A DNA stretch of 64,000 nt from Arachnopeziza araneosa (lineage: Eukaryota; Ascomycota; Leotiomycetes; Helotiales; Arachnopezizaceae): positions 1-64,000 of the forward strand of contig QYAI01000137.1 in assembly GCA_003988855.1 (NCBI GenBank), in the 5' to 3' direction. Position 1 is the stretch's first letter. Every line of letters begins with the position of its first letter. The notes beneath the pieces are model-generated. The model was not told where the DNA came from, ran no database searches, and worked only from the letters and a program-made list of their open reading frames with translations. The position numbers and the translations under genes are program-made. Shown piece by piece: positions 1 through 12,253 of the stretch.

Positions 1-427
1 ATAATTAATAATGGTGGATATATACTTCATTAAAGTGGCAAAAAGTAGGTGGGGTGACCAGCTCGCATATATGACCAGCTCGCTTATTAAATACGTTAGT
101 AGATAGTTATGGGATGTTTACTGTTCTAATAGGCTTCTCTCTGATATCAACACTGTGGTCACAGAGGTGGAGCGAGGGAGGGTATTTCTGTGACACTGGA
201 ATGCTGAGATGTGGGTAGAGAAAAGGGTGTCTTGATTATACATAACCGTACCAGTTATGGGTATTGAGTATTTGTTGCGTTTATAAAATGCTCACCTTCC
301 GTAACTCCATGCCCGCTAAAACGCAATGAATCCAAAAGGGGAAGCAACGCTATGCGAATAAAGAACGCCAGATACACATTACTATGCTTCCAATGATTAA
401 TAATGTTGTCATGTTTCTTCCCGATAC
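1..427. other. Window edge, no gene seen
   Basis: AT-rich sequence downstream of the telobox gene. No convincing coding frame was found. It probably holds the 3' untranslated region of that gene. Confidence 0.5.
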
Positions 428-2522
428 TTAAGGTCTTGAAGTTGGAGTAGTGGCCGCAATTAGATTTTGGCGAAAGTTCTCATCCGAGGTGAAAGATGGC
501 GAAGGTGAAATCTGGTCTTGGTCTTGGGGCGGAACAACGTCTAGCCTCTCCGGGCCTTCTTCAGCGTTATCTGAACCCTCTCGAGATAGCGACGGTAGCG
601 ATGTGATGTCTTCGTCGTTCTCTTGACCTCGATCTTGTAGGCCGCTGGCCAAAGCCATGACTCCTAACATACGAGCTTGCTCATCTGCACTCGCGAGGCG
701 TGCTCGTTCCTCTGCCTCTCTCTTCGCAGCTTGTGTTGGTGCTCGAGTTTTGAGTTCGCCCGTAACAGTTTTCAGGTAGTACGGAACTTCGATGCCACTT
801 TTCAGGAAGAACAATTTTAGATTTCGAGCCTTGTCCTTCAGTTGGACTTGATTTCGGTCCTTCAGAACCTCATTGATGGTTCCTCTTGAGCCGTAGAGGG
901 CCAGTATTTGGCTCCAATGAGGTCCTTTGACTTGATCTAGACCCGCCATCAGGGCTCGTTCTTCCTCACCACTCCAGGGCCGCCTTTGACTTGGGAGTCC
1001 CGGCCGGCGTGTATTTCCTGGATTGGACTTGGCGACGGCAGCTTGGCGAGCACGCTCATAAAGAACTTGTGTAGGAGCAGTTTGTTCCTTTGGAAGAACT
1101 ATCCCGCTATAATCAGGTTGGAAAGAAGTGCTGGGAGAAGATTGATAATCTTGCGCTCGTAGTGCATTCCCAAACCCAAGGCTCTCGAGGGTTTCTTTAG
1201 CAGCACGTTCTGCTTGAGCTCTGATGTCGTCTTCTATCGACGGGAGAGTATAGTCTTGGTTATAACGAGATTTCCAGGGAGGGGAAGCCGGTGCAGTAAG
1301 AGCATGGCGTTTCATATAGGGAGCTATGAGTGGCTCTTTGCTTAGATAAGTGACGAGCTGCTTGAGGAAATCTTCCCAACCAAATTTCTCTGATAAGAGC
1401 TCTATTGATTCTTAGCAGTGTTTATTATCTTGAAATCAAAACTCACGGATAGAATCAACATCAATGGGAGCATTAGCCAGAAAATCTCGACGTGCATTGA
1501 AAGCTTTGACAAAATCGACCTCAGTATCCGTCAATGGTGTATCCGGATGCCGGTCTTCTAGTAATTCTTCGATACCATTTGGAAAAAAGTCTTCTAAAAT
1601 GTCCTCTCTCGTCCTCTCTTGCTCCTCCTGTGATACAGCAGAGAGATACATTTGTGTTTTGAGATTCAAATAAAGCTCTCCAGGCTCCTTCTCCAAAGAA
1701 GCACCATCCGGTGTAAATGTCTTAACGAAATGATCATTGAGCTCGATGAATCCAACATCATGTCCGCAAAAGACACTCGACACGAAAGTAGCAAGATTTG
1801 TAGTTCGGATTGTCGCTCTGTGCTCTGGTTCCATGATATTTAAATCATCGGCGGACAGAAACGCCGCCTGCTGGGAGTATATCTTTTTTGTCTGATCGAA
1901 AAGGTACTTGAGAGTAGAGTATGCTTGTCCAAGTTCCGAATCAGGCGAGGTAACTATCCTGATAGTTTCATGATAGGGCCCTTGAGAGAGCGTTGAAAGA
2001 ACTTGTGTAGACTATAACTCATCAACCATATATCCAATAGTACTGCGTGAATGAGGAGCTTACCAGACTCTCCAGCATGGGAAGGCTAAGTATTCGCATG
2101 TATAAGTAGGGATCGGTCGTGAAGCTGTTTGTATGGCTTGAATACCCTCGCTCTGGTGTTCGTCGGGAATTCCGAGGGGATTGAACAGCCCGACTGGACT
2201 GACCGAGCGTAGGATCAGGCATGAATTGAGATTTCCCCTTTTCTGAAGCTCGAGTAAGATTTGTTGCTGCTTCTTCGGTCGGTACAGCGTCTACTGACGA
2301 ATCTACCCGCTGTCGTTTCTCACCTGACGATTGTGAACGCTCTGAGCGCCTGCGCTTTTTGCCTGGTGATAGAGGAGAAGTAGCGGAAGCTGTTTCGTAA
2401 GGCGATTCGTATTTTATTGGGATATCTGTTTGTGAAAATGTTCCAATTAGCTTCTCTGCATGAACGCAACCTTCAAAAGAAAGTGGACGCAGAAACACGT
2501 CTTGGTCTGAAGAGTAGGGAAT
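428..2522 (-). CDS. tbf1: TBF1/TRF-like telobox DNA-binding protein (5' end unresolved)
   Basis: Nuclear protein of the Tbf1/TRF group, which binds TTAGGG-type repeats at telomeres, subtelomeres and promoters. Three exons join in frame: 2522-2064, 2011-1447 and 1401-428, with introns 2012-2063 (52 bases) and 1402-1446 (45 bases). The first exon carries basic, nuclear-localisation-like KKRRR and EKRQR segments. The second holds a TRFH-type dimerisation domain, with the block NLATFVSSVFCGHDVGF followed by ELNDHFVKTF. The last holds a Myb domain starting RRPWSGEEERALMAGL and ending in a telobox-like QLKDKARNLK (bases about 815-985). The reading frame is closed by a stop at 2523-2525 and no good ATG lies near it, so the true start is probably in an upstream exon. 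Coding-like blocks at 2540-3240 may supply it. The family call is secure; the N-terminus is not. Confidence 0.82.
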
Positions 2523-2525
2523 TTA

Positions 2526-3240
2526 GACTTGCCTGAAGGTGCATTGGAGGAGCTCATCGCCAGTTCCAGCTCCCTCCAGCTCTGCTGGCACCACTACTAC
2601 AGACTCGGATTGTTCTTCTCTGCAGAGGCTTGTTAGGAAATTGTCAAGAAGGTAGTTTTTCGCACTGATGGCAGCCTTACTATCAAGGCCGCAGCCCTTC
2701 TTATCATGCCCTGACGGAACGCCTACCAGACGATACACAATACAATTCTTGATAATCGCTGCCTTCAAGACTACTCCCAACACCATCTCTTGTCCTGTTG
2801 TGGGGGAAAGATAGATTTGCGTTGAAGTTAATTTACTCAGCCACTTCTGACGAGAACACCATTTCGAACGTCTGCCGGTCAGTCGTGAAGTTTGACTTTG
2901 TCCCCTTGAAGACTTGGGGACAAGCCGTCCTATGCTGTGAAAAGTCATCACTAGCATTATTCGTGTCCCCTTTCCAATGCAATTCTCAAATTGGACTCGT
3001 TCTCAGTCACTTGGTTCCCTTGTTCATCGCAGACACTTATTCGCGATACGTAAGCTCTTCCAGACACTTGGGTTTCTGAGCCGGCCGTAGATCTCACAGC
3101 AACCGGGCTTTGTCCTATGACTGCATTCTTTCTAGAGCTGATCAGAAACGATAAGTTTGAGGGACGCGTACTCCCAAACTTTGATACAAAATTGGGGAAA
3201 TTGACATTTATACTGCTGCCATGGACGCCGGCAAATCATG
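2526..3240 (-). other. Coding-like blocks upstream of tbf1, gene model unresolved
   Basis: Several stretches read like real protein on the minus strand but in different frames. One open run lies at about 3235-2960 and includes SFLISSRKNAVIGQSP and YVSRISVCDEQGNQ. A second (about 2970-2865) ends TFEMVFSSEVAE. A third is about 2775-2700, and a fourth (about 2655-2526) includes VVVVPAELEGAGTGDELLQC. Plausible GT/AG borders exist between some of them, but I could not join them in one consistent frame. They are either the 5' exons of tbf1 or a separate gene. I do not recognise the sequence. One base-level error or frameshift near 2965 would explain much of the difficulty. Confidence 0.35.
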
Positions 3241-5222
3241 CTGAGACGAACCCCTGGGGTTGAGATGCCTTGTCTTGTATGCACTCCGATATCAATCAGT
3301 ATGGGAGAATCTATTTTTATCTATCTTTCAAGTCTGCTCCATCATCATCCTGGTAGAGATCTTGAATTAGGTTCTGGATAATCTCAGATTTCGGTGGTCC
3401 AGGTAACTTGTGTCGAGACATCAGACGAAAAGAGAAGCGTCACCAAGCGACTCGAGACCAATGGTGTAGAGATGACGCATTCACCGATCCAAGCGTTCAG
3501 TCGTAGCCCTATCTTCGGTTCCATCCGTCTTTCGATATTTATAGAATTGGGATGATAGTAGAGCAAAGGAAAGAAAACGCGTGGTCACGTGAGGCGTGCT
3601 TTCAGGACCCCTTTGAAGCTTCACCTGAGAAGATGAAGATTGCGCTCCAAGATATGTATGAATAGGCATAGCCATTTCCTTTTCTCTGGTTTCCTTGTGA
3701 GGATATGATCGTTTTCCAGGACTCTGTACGAGCTGTAATTTTCTGGAAATCCCAACTTCCCTAGTGACACACGACATGTGTTAAGGGATACTCTGCTACT
3801 TGCCTACTGCTGGATCTAGATTAACTTTATACGAATATTACCCACACGCTTTCGTGCCGGCTCCATCTTCCAAATGTACGAAGATGGCCATCAATACAAA
3901 ACGTCTGAAGAGACTGGAACTTTCGACGCTCTTTCTTTAGGGTTGAACCCAGGAAACTCCTTCCATCCTCCCTCCATGTTCCCATTTACCTGAAGGAAGG
4001 TCTCTCCATTCTGACCCGGCAGGACCCGGGACCTGAATTGTAATCCCGCCCAATCACCATGTGCTCTCTCTTCGAGCAGGCCGGCAAATCCATCGTCGCT
4101 GCTTTTTCATGACGCTACTACCCCAGATTTTAGATTATCTGACCTGACTCGTGCAGCAGACTATATTTCCGTTCGACCTCGTCCGCCACGGATAGTTCAT
4201 GTTCCCCACACATCCGCATCGGTGGGAGGGAAGTCAGCCACCCAACAGAGCCGTATCACCACCTCAGAGTTGCGGGGAAGATGTTGAGAGCTGAGATGGA
4301 CGTGCCATGGAGCAAAGGAAGGAGAGCCAGATTTAGAGCATGGTGCGGAATGATGCCGTCGGGACGCTCAAGCCAAGGCCGGGCTACAGAAGTAGTTACT
4401 GTATCGGTACGATTCGTAGTCACTGTATCAGAAGCCACTCCTATGTCCGATGGGGTCTGTTAAGGCCGAAAGCCAGGGCAGAGTCGTCGTCTGCCGCTAC
4501 TCGTACAGTCTTCGTGGCATTTACATGCGACGAGCGGGGACTCTGTCGCGGGGGAGATAGGCTGAGCTTCGTCGGTATTGATGGCTAGTCACAGTAGCGT
4601 ACAGTGAGCGTGAGCAGAGTTGTGAGAAGACAAAGAATGACTCGGCAAAGCATCGCATGCGCCATTCTTTCGCTCGAGATACAAAGAAATTGTCGTGGCC
4701 GTCCCTCTCGACCTGGTGAGCCGGGTGGCGTTGAGGTGATGGAGGGGTCGAGCTCTGCAAGTGGAAGGATGTGCGTACTCGCACCAACGGCGGACGAGCA
4801 GCCCATCGCACGTCCGGGATCATGAGATGCCGCTAGAAGGAGTTCGATTTCAACGCTCAGAGGTGACGAAAGAAACAGGGCCGTCTCATTGGGGCGATCC
4901 AGAGGAAAGTACCATCGTGCTACTGCTCCCGTTGCCCAAGGACCTCTCACCTGCCTGCAATGATGCCACTGACCTGGTTGCCGTTCCACAAAAGGACGAC
5001 AGGAATAATCAACCAATTTGTACAGGAGACGAGCCTCGGGGTATCACCAAGACTTTGCTAATTGGTAGGGGAAGGTCCAGGTTGGACAAGCAAAGTCATA
5101 AACCCCTCCTTCCCTCCCCGAGCCATCTACCTCTCTTTATAAAGATTGCCTCGGTGCTCCCATCCTCTCCAGAAGCTCTCTCCCACATCAAAGTAATCAC
5201 TCTTCGGTCAGAATTCATCACC
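3241..5222. other. Intergenic, promoter side of tbf1 and aldA
   Basis: Nearly 2 kb without a gene I can support. Open frames of 60-174 codons occur on both strands between 4250 and 5290, but they overlap each other and look like no known protein. The right part is the promoter of the aldehyde dehydrogenase. Confidence 0.5.
5136..5143 (+). promoter_or_regulatory. TATA-like box of the aldehyde dehydrogenase gene
   Basis: TTTATAAA lies 80-87 bases before the ATG at 5223, a usual distance for a fungal TATA element with a short leader. Confidence 0.45.
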
Positions 5223-6845
5223 ATGACTTCAATCCAACTTACCACGCCAACGACTGGCAAATACACACAACCCACGGGACTGTAAGTAGCTCGGTACTTT
5301 CCATGTGGACGCTTGTACCCCGCATTCATAGTCAATTACCTCACAATCACTAACACGAACGTCTTCAGGTTCATCAACAACGAATGGGTCAAGGGTGTTG
5401 ACGGCAAAACCTTCGAGGTTATCAATCCCTCCACCGAAGAAGTCATCTGCTCCGTTCACGAAGCCACAGAAAAGGATGTCGATATTGCCGTAGCCGCAGC
5501 ACGCAAGGCGTTCGATGGCCCATGGAGAAAGGAGACACCCGAGAACCGTGGAAAACTTTTGGTTAAGCTTGCGGATTTGGTTGAGAAGAATCTTGAGATC
5601 TTGGCTGCCGTCGAATCGCTTGATAATGGAAAGGCCATCGGAATGTCCAGGGGCGATGTTGGTATGGTTGCCGGCTGCTTGAGGTATTATGGTGGTTGGG
5701 CAGACAAGATTGAAGGAAAAGTTATCGACACCAACCCAGATACGTTCACATATACGAAATCCGAGCCAGTGAGTTATCCCCAATCCTTGATAGAGTACTT
5801 TTGACATTTGCAGATTGGTGTTTGCGGCCAAATTATCCCATGGAACTTCCCACTGCTCATGTGGGCATGGAAGATTGGCCCTGCTGTTGCTACTGGTAAT
5901 ACCGTTGTTCTCAAAACTGCTGAGCAGACTCCTCTCTCCGCTCTAGTTGCTGCGCAATTAATTAAAGAAGCCGGCTTCCCACCAGGAGTTGTCAACATCA
6001 TCTCTGGCTTCGGAAAGATTGCCGGTGCTGCTCTCTCATCCCATATGGATGTTGATAAGATTGCCTTCACTGGTTCTACCGTTGTTGGCCGTCAAATCAT
6101 GAAGGCTGCTGCTGGTTCCAACTTGAAGAAGGTTACTCTCGAACTCGGAGGCAAGTCACCCAACATTGTTTTCAACGATGCCGACATCGAGAATGCTATC
6201 TCCTGGGTTAACTTTGGTATCTTCTTCAATCACGGCCAGTGCTGCTGTGCCGGTTCTCGTGTCTATGTCCAATCCGGTATTTATGACAAGTTCGTCGAGC
6301 GATTCAAGGAGCGTGCCGTCCAGAATAAGGTTGGAGACCCATTCCACGCGGAGACCTTCCAAGGGCCTCAGGTTTCTCAACTACAATACGATCGTATCAT
6401 GGGATACATTCAGGAAGGTAAGAAGGAGGGTGCGACTGTTGTTACTGGTGGTGAGCGCCACGGCGATAAGGGCTATTTCATCCAACCTACCATCTTCTCC
6501 AATGTCACCGAGGACATGAAGATTATGCAAGAAGAGATCTTTGGTCCCGTCTGCTCGATCTCCAAGTTTGAGACTGAAGATGAGGTTGTCAAGCTTGGTA
6601 ATAATAGCACTTACGGTCTCGCTGCCGCCGTTCACACCAGCAATCTTAACACTGCTATCCGTGTTGCCAACAATATCCGAGCCGGTACGGTGTGGGTTAA
6701 CAGCTACAACATGCTACACCACCAAGTTCCATTCGGTGGTTACAAGGAGTCCGGTATTGGTCGTGAGTTGGGCGAGGCTGCGCTGGCGAATTATACACAG
6801 AACAAGTCAGTGTCTATTCGTTTGGGCGATGCGCTCTTCGGTTAA
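5223..6845 (+). CDS. aldA: Aldehyde dehydrogenase (NAD(P)+, cytosolic ALDH1/AldA type)
   Basis: Oxidises acetaldehyde and related aldehydes to acids, as in ethanol and amino-acid breakdown. Three exons (5223-5281, 5369-5768, 5814-6845) give 496 residues, matching the usual length of fungal AldA. The first exon is only 59 bases, and the ATG follows a CATCACC context. Visible motifs are PWNFP (about residue 162), the glycine-rich cofactor loop FTGSTVVG (about 238), the active-site glutamate in LELGGKSP (E263), and the catalytic cysteine in FNHGQCCCAGSR (C297). EEIFGPV and the C-terminal PFGGYKESGIGRELG are also present. No mitochondrial leader is evident. All catalytic residues are intact, so the enzyme should be active. 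The symbol follows family resemblance. Confidence 0.95.
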
Positions 6846-7600
6846 AGGGAAATGGAATCAAATGAAATGGTTGTATATGATTAGGATTGGTTAAGGATAA
6901 GAAATCAAACAAATTGANCCTTATGATGATGTGCTTGCTGAGTTGGTGTTGTGATGACCTCTTGACAGCAACGTTCCCCTCCTTCCCAGCCACCTCGGTC
7001 GAAGCTCGGGCAGGGATAAAGATAAGCTTGAAGCTCCCTGGTCCGTTTTCTTTTGAAGCTGTAGCGGAGGCATATTGTGATTTTCTGGTTCAGCGAGGCT
7101 GTACAAGCCTCACCGGTGCTGGAGAAGCGTCTTTGTCTGCGTGCGGAATGCCAGAACGGAGCCATCTCCTGCTTGCGGGCGGCCCGGAAGAGGAAGAAGA
7201 TGATGATTCTGTCAGACATTCAGTCCCTGCAATCGATAAGTTGATAAGTTGATAAGACGGGATGGCAACACCACACGTGCGCTTCTGTGCAGCCTTGGCG
7301 CATCTTCGAGACCACCCCCTTTGGGTGAGTGCATCGTGCCACCCAATTGACGGCAGCGGAGAGTGTGATGGAGTGCAGCCAGGAAGATCAGAGAGGGAAT
7401 GGAAGCTCTCTGCATGCGGGCACACTCGTCCCTCCTCCAGCCTTGCCGGCGGCGACAGCTGCTCTCTTTCTTTCACACTCCTCTCCGTCTCCTCGTTTGC
7501 ATCATCTTCTCCCATTCCAGCTGCTTCTGCTCTCTGCTCTATTTCAACCAGATCTCCCGCACGTCCAAGTCGTCGTTGCGCAGATAGCTACCCCGCCGTC
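6846..7600. other. Intergenic between aldA and the phosphatase-like gene
   Basis: Contains the 3' region of aldA, one N (6918), and the leader of the next gene with CT-rich stretches just before its ATG. An open frame runs upstream of that ATG without similarity to anything; I treat it as leader. Confidence 0.5.
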
Positions 7601-9464
7601 ATGGCTTTCCTGCTCTCGCTGTTCCTCCCACTCACCGCCGCCCTCGTCTTCTTCTCGCCCACCATCGTGGCTCAGAGCGAACAAACAGAGCAGATTACCT
7701 GGGCCACCGTCTCTTTCATCTACCATGGCGAGAAGACGCCAGCTCTCTCCTACGATGTGAACTACGGTCTCACTCCCCTCGGCGCCCAGCAGTCCTACTC
7801 GGCGGGTTCCCTCTTACGAGAGGCTTACATCGCTCCTCCCGTCAATGGCTCGCAACTTGCTTCTGCCGCCGTCATTAATGGCCTCTCTTCAAATACCATT
7901 GATAATTCTCAGCTGTACATCCTATCGCCCGATGATAACTATATCACGGCCAGTGCTATGGCCTTCATGCAGGGCTTGTATCCACCGGGAAATTTCGATA
8001 CTAAAGACAATCAGTTGCAGAATGGGAGCTGGATGAGTGCGCCTCTGGGTGGTTACCAGTATCCCAACATTGAAAGTGCGAGTTCTTTGGATTTCAATTT
8101 CATCTGGTAAGTTCGAAATCCGTATGTGAATCTCGGAATTGAGAAGAAATAGGCCAGCAGGAAACATGGAATGCTCCCAATGGTCCATAGCAGAAGCCGA
8201 GCAACTCAGTACCCCCGCCACTCTCCAACATTACCAAAACACCTTGCCCTTCTACCAATCCCTCGCCCAACCCATGTTCGGCGCCTTAGATCCCACAACC
8301 GTGAATTTCGACGATGCCTACCAGTTGTATGAATACGCTCTGTATGAATACACGCATAACACAACCTTTCAAGAACCTTCCCTCCTTTCAGTAACTGACA
8401 TGGCAACTCTCTACAACCTAGCTTCCGCTCAACAATGGGCATACCTTACTCCCCAAGGAAATAGCACTATCCAATCCATTGCTGGCAGCACTCTTGCTGC
8501 AAAGGTTTTGGCGCAGTTCGACCATAACATCGCTTCCGGTGGAGTAGTGGATAAAATGTCACTCCTATTCGGAACCTACGAACCAATGGTCTCCTTCTTT
8601 GCTCTCTCGGCACTATCCGCCAGCCCCTCGGGAAGCAGATTCACATCTCTCCCTCTGCACGGATCCGTCCTAACCTTCGAGTTATTCAGCTACACCACTT
8701 CTGACGCTCTCGCAAACGGTAGCGTTCCCTATCCTTCAACCACGGATCTGTATGTCCGTTTCCTGTTCCGCAATGGAACGGATGATAACTCCGCACTTGT
8801 TTCCTATCCGCTCTTCCACCGCGGAAACTCAGAGACAGATATGTCGTGGGCTGATTTCGTCACTGGAATGGGACAATTCAGTCTTAACGACGTAAGTGAT
8901 TGGTGTTCAGCCTGTCAGACCGCCACTCTATTCTGCGAAGCCATCGAAGAAGACATCTCTCCCAATCCATCTTCATCTGGTGGTTCTTCTGGCTCAGGCC
9001 TTGCACTTTCGGTCGCAGGCGTAATCGGTGCTGCGGTTACGATTGCAATCCTTCTCATTTTGGCCGCTATCCTCATGCTCCTCGGTTTCCGCGTAAGCTA
9101 CTTAGCTCGGAAAGATAGGAAGAGCGATCTAGGAACGATAACAGTGGCAGGCGCAGGAGGTGGGTTCAAGGGAAGGGAAAAATTGGCTAGTGATACAGAT
9201 CTTGCGCTTAAAGGCGGTGCTGGAGTAAGGCATGAAAGGGTAGGAAGTTGGGAACTGAGTGATGGAAAGGGAAAGGCCGGAGATGAGGGTGAGGGTGCTA
9301 TTGGGATGAGGGGTGGGGAGGGGAGTAGTATAGATAAGGAGATTGAGAGTGGAAGTCGAAGTTCGGAAGTTCGAAGTACGGCTGATTATAGCAGAACGAG
9401 TGAGGATGGTGTGCCGTTTGGGCTGAGTCTTGGAGAGGCGGTTAAGCCTACTGAGACGGTTTAG
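7601..9464 (+). CDS. Membrane-anchored histidine-phosphatase-like protein, probably inactive
   Basis: Two exons (7601-8106, 8153-9464; intron 46 bases) give 605 residues. An N-terminal signal peptide (about 1-24) is followed by a lumenal domain of the histidine acid phosphatase/phosphoglycerate-mutase fold. Then come a Ser/Gly linker, one membrane segment (about residues 468-490, rich in Ala, Ile and Leu) and a charged cytoplasmic tail of about 110 residues. The position of the canonical RHGxRxP motif reads YHGEKTP, so the first arginine is Tyr and the second is Lys. Where the HD pair is expected there is GTYEPMVSFFALSAL, with no HD. Many N-glycosylation sequons are visible. It resembles a family of fungal integral membrane HAP-like proteins. 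Loss of both catalytic signatures suggests a receptor, binding or structural role rather than phosphate release; this is inference. Confidence 0.8.
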
Positions 9465-10440
9465 TGCGAACGGAGCGAGCAAAATGGCCTGAGCAGTGGA
9501 GTGAGAAGTATTGTGATCCTCTAGCTTGGATTTCGGCTCGGCTTGGTCTTGGAAGGTCCAGTTTTGTGGATGATGATACGATTTGTTACGATGCGATTTA
9601 CTGCGTGTTCTACCTTTGATACCCTTCTCTTCTTTCTCTCTCTATACTCTTTCACTGCTTAGTTTCCACCTGCATCTCACACACACAGCTCGTTAGACGG
9701 TTCTGGCGTTTTGGCTCTATTTTCTATACACATGCTGGATAGCTGGAATAGTTAGACTATGAATGGATGATGAATCACATAACCACACATGCAAACCAAA
9801 CCTCTCGAGTTCTTGTTTGTGCACTGAATATCCACCAGAAATGTATCAGGCTCGTCCAATCTCTTCCTCTACTGAGCTCTGATCAATGTCCACACTTGGT
9901 TGAACATCTAAAGTGATAATTCATCACCCGTACCGATCTCAACCCCACTCATCTCTGACCATCTGTCACTCGCGGTACTCCTTCGCACACTCATACACCC
10001 TGGATCCTCGTCACCCTTCCTGACCCGCCTCTCGCTCCATCCTGAGTAGTTTATAGCAGGGCAGGGAGAATAAGATGGGTTTAACTCCGACTGACGGATT
10101 GAAGTGGAATGGAATGGATGGAAGAGTTAGATATCGGATAAACGTGGCACTGAGATGGAAGGAGAGGTGTTGGGTTTTATTTGCTACTTGTTTCTAGGTA
10201 GCTATCTTTGGTTGGTTGGTTTGAGAGATCAGATCTCTCTGCTTGTGATTGAGGAGGATGATGGTTCGGCGTACTCAACACCAGTATCATATCTTATCCA
10301 TTACTTCAATTTCTCTCGCGTTTAAAGAATAACATCTTGCTGATGTGCCTCTGCTAGAGAGTCCGAAATTCCTCGTCAATGGCGCTTTTTGTACCTACCC
10401 TTGAGGAGCGAGTCTGAATAACATTCGTAATTCCATCTTC
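9465..10440. other. Intergenic, convergent 3' ends
   Basis: Nearly 1 kb between the convergent phosphatase-like and UPF3 genes. Short CT-rich runs occur near 9630. No gene or RNA recognised. Confidence 0.5.
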
Positions 10441-12253
10441 TCATTTCGCAGCTGGACCTGTAGGAGTAGAAGGTTCAGGTTTGGTGTTCTCCCCTGTTAT
10501 AGCTGGACTTCCGCCCCCACCTCCTCTGCCTCCACCCCTACCACCCCGTCTTCCAACTGAACTACCTCTACCACCTCTTCCCCCTCTAGGTGCATGTGGT
10601 GCCTGCTGAAGGGCCTTCTTCTCAGGCGGTAAAGCTGTTCCCTTTCGTTGCATGACATGGACTGTCCCTTGCGCAACACTGATCGGGTTCGCAGCCATTG
10701 CCTTCTTTAATCCATCTGTATCTGCGAAGTCAACATATGCAAACCCCTTGCGCTTGTCAATTTCCACGTTGGTGACGACTCCAAATTTCTCTATGGCTTC
10801 TCTGAGGAGAGGCTCAGTAACACCCTGTGAAGGGTTCGCATGCTTAACAAAAGCTTGAGTGGCTCCTTCGGACGGGACGGGTGTGGTTTGTGGTTTCCGA
10901 GCTGAGATCGTTGGTGCAGCCTTTGCTGCGGGTTGGGTTGGAGGAGTTGGTTGTGGAGTATCGGCGGGTTTCTTCAGAAGAATGACAGGAGTAGATGGGT
11001 TTGTGGGTGTAGATGACGAGGCGCCTTTCGTATTTTCTGTATCCACAGTAGTTTTACCACGGTTCCTTCTATTATTTTGATTTCCTTTTGGCGCTGTGGG
11101 AACTGGTTGCGCTGCTGGCTGCGAAGACGTTGTCTCCTTGGGCTCTGCGGCAGCCTTTTCTGCAGCAGCAGCTCTCTCAGCCTTTTGTGCATCTGCAGTA
11201 TCGCGTCTAACTTGACGATGTGCTTGAGCTGGACTCAAACCTAGATCACGTTGTAGCATGCGAATATGTGCAGCAATAATAGCTCCACGTTGTCGGCCAG
11301 GCACTTTACCAAGCTCCAGCTTTGGTGTAGCAGGACTTTCTGAACTAGATGCTGCCGATGTCTGTGAAGAAGGTCCGGCGGGGGTTTTGGAAGCTTCTCT
11401 GTTGAGGATCTTGACTGCTTCCTTGGCTGCTTTTTCAACAAGTCTGTCCACCTTGACATCTTTACCCTTCTTCTTAACATCCTCGGTCGCTGAATTTGAC
11501 TCTTTCGTTGATTTGCCTTTGGAGACTTGAGCTTCCTGTTTCTTTGCTGCTTTCGCTGCTGCCTCCTTATTCTTGTTGGCTTTCTTCTCCTTCAGATATT
11601 GGACCAAAGGTGTTGAAGTGACTTTTTCAGCCTTTGCTGCCTCTGCAGTTGACGCAGATTCAATATTGACTTCCTTAGTAGAAGTAGGATTCGCAAGCCC
11701 CTCAAGAAATGCCATAAATTCAGGATCCTGATCGATCGTCCCAGCTCGAGCATCTACCCGTTGTCTACTACCTGGTGTACGTCCATACGGCGCAAATTCG
11801 ACAGTCGGAGGGCCAACAAGGCAGTGGCTGGTGAACGTATTTTGAGCGTCTTCAAAAGTCGATTGACGTACGGTATTGGATAGATCCAGGAGGTGGGATT
11901 CGTTTGTGAGATGTAGATAGGCTCTTGAGGGTCTGGATGGTTTGGAGGGGCTTGGGAATGTCAGCTCAATTAGCTCATTTGGAAGACAGAACTTACTCCT
12001 TCGAATCCTTTCCTGGCTTGAATGTGACCCAGTCCACCTTTCCCTGGCCCAACTTCCACTCATCTCCAAGAATAGTTGTAAATTCCATAGATGTCAGGCC
12101 AGGGGGTAGCCTTCTGATAATGATCTTGAGTCTGGGAACTGGAGGTTTCGCACCACTCTGCTGCTGAGGTTTTCCAGAGGTTTGAGAGGCCGTAACAAGC
12201 AATACTCCATTTGTCTGGGAACGGGTCCCACCTTGAGTGCTTGAAGGAGCCAT
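10441..12253 (-). CDS. upf3: UPF3 nonsense-mediated decay factor with C-terminal RRM
   Basis: Shuttling factor of nonsense-mediated mRNA decay that bridges UPF2 and mRNP or exon-junction components. Exons 12253-11997 and 11950-10441 join across a 46-base intron (phase 2) to give 588 residues. The N-terminal Smg4/UPF3 domain (about 30-200) begins with PRLKIIIRRLPPGL and continues with VDWVTFKPGK, and later AYLHL and VGPPTVEFAPYGR. A long Ala/Lys/Glu-rich low-complexity middle follows. A second RNA-recognition motif lies at about 450-530 (AFVKHANPSQGV, KGFAYVDFAD), then an RGG tail. The extra RRM is common in filamentous ascomycetes as far as I know and absent from yeast Upf3. The gene is divergent from ppg1. 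Confidence 0.9.

Noticed and set aside
4250..5335. Overlapping open frames of 60-174 codons on both strands
   Set aside because: They overlap each other, start at weak ATGs and encode nothing recognisable. The region is promoter sequence of the aldehyde dehydrogenase.
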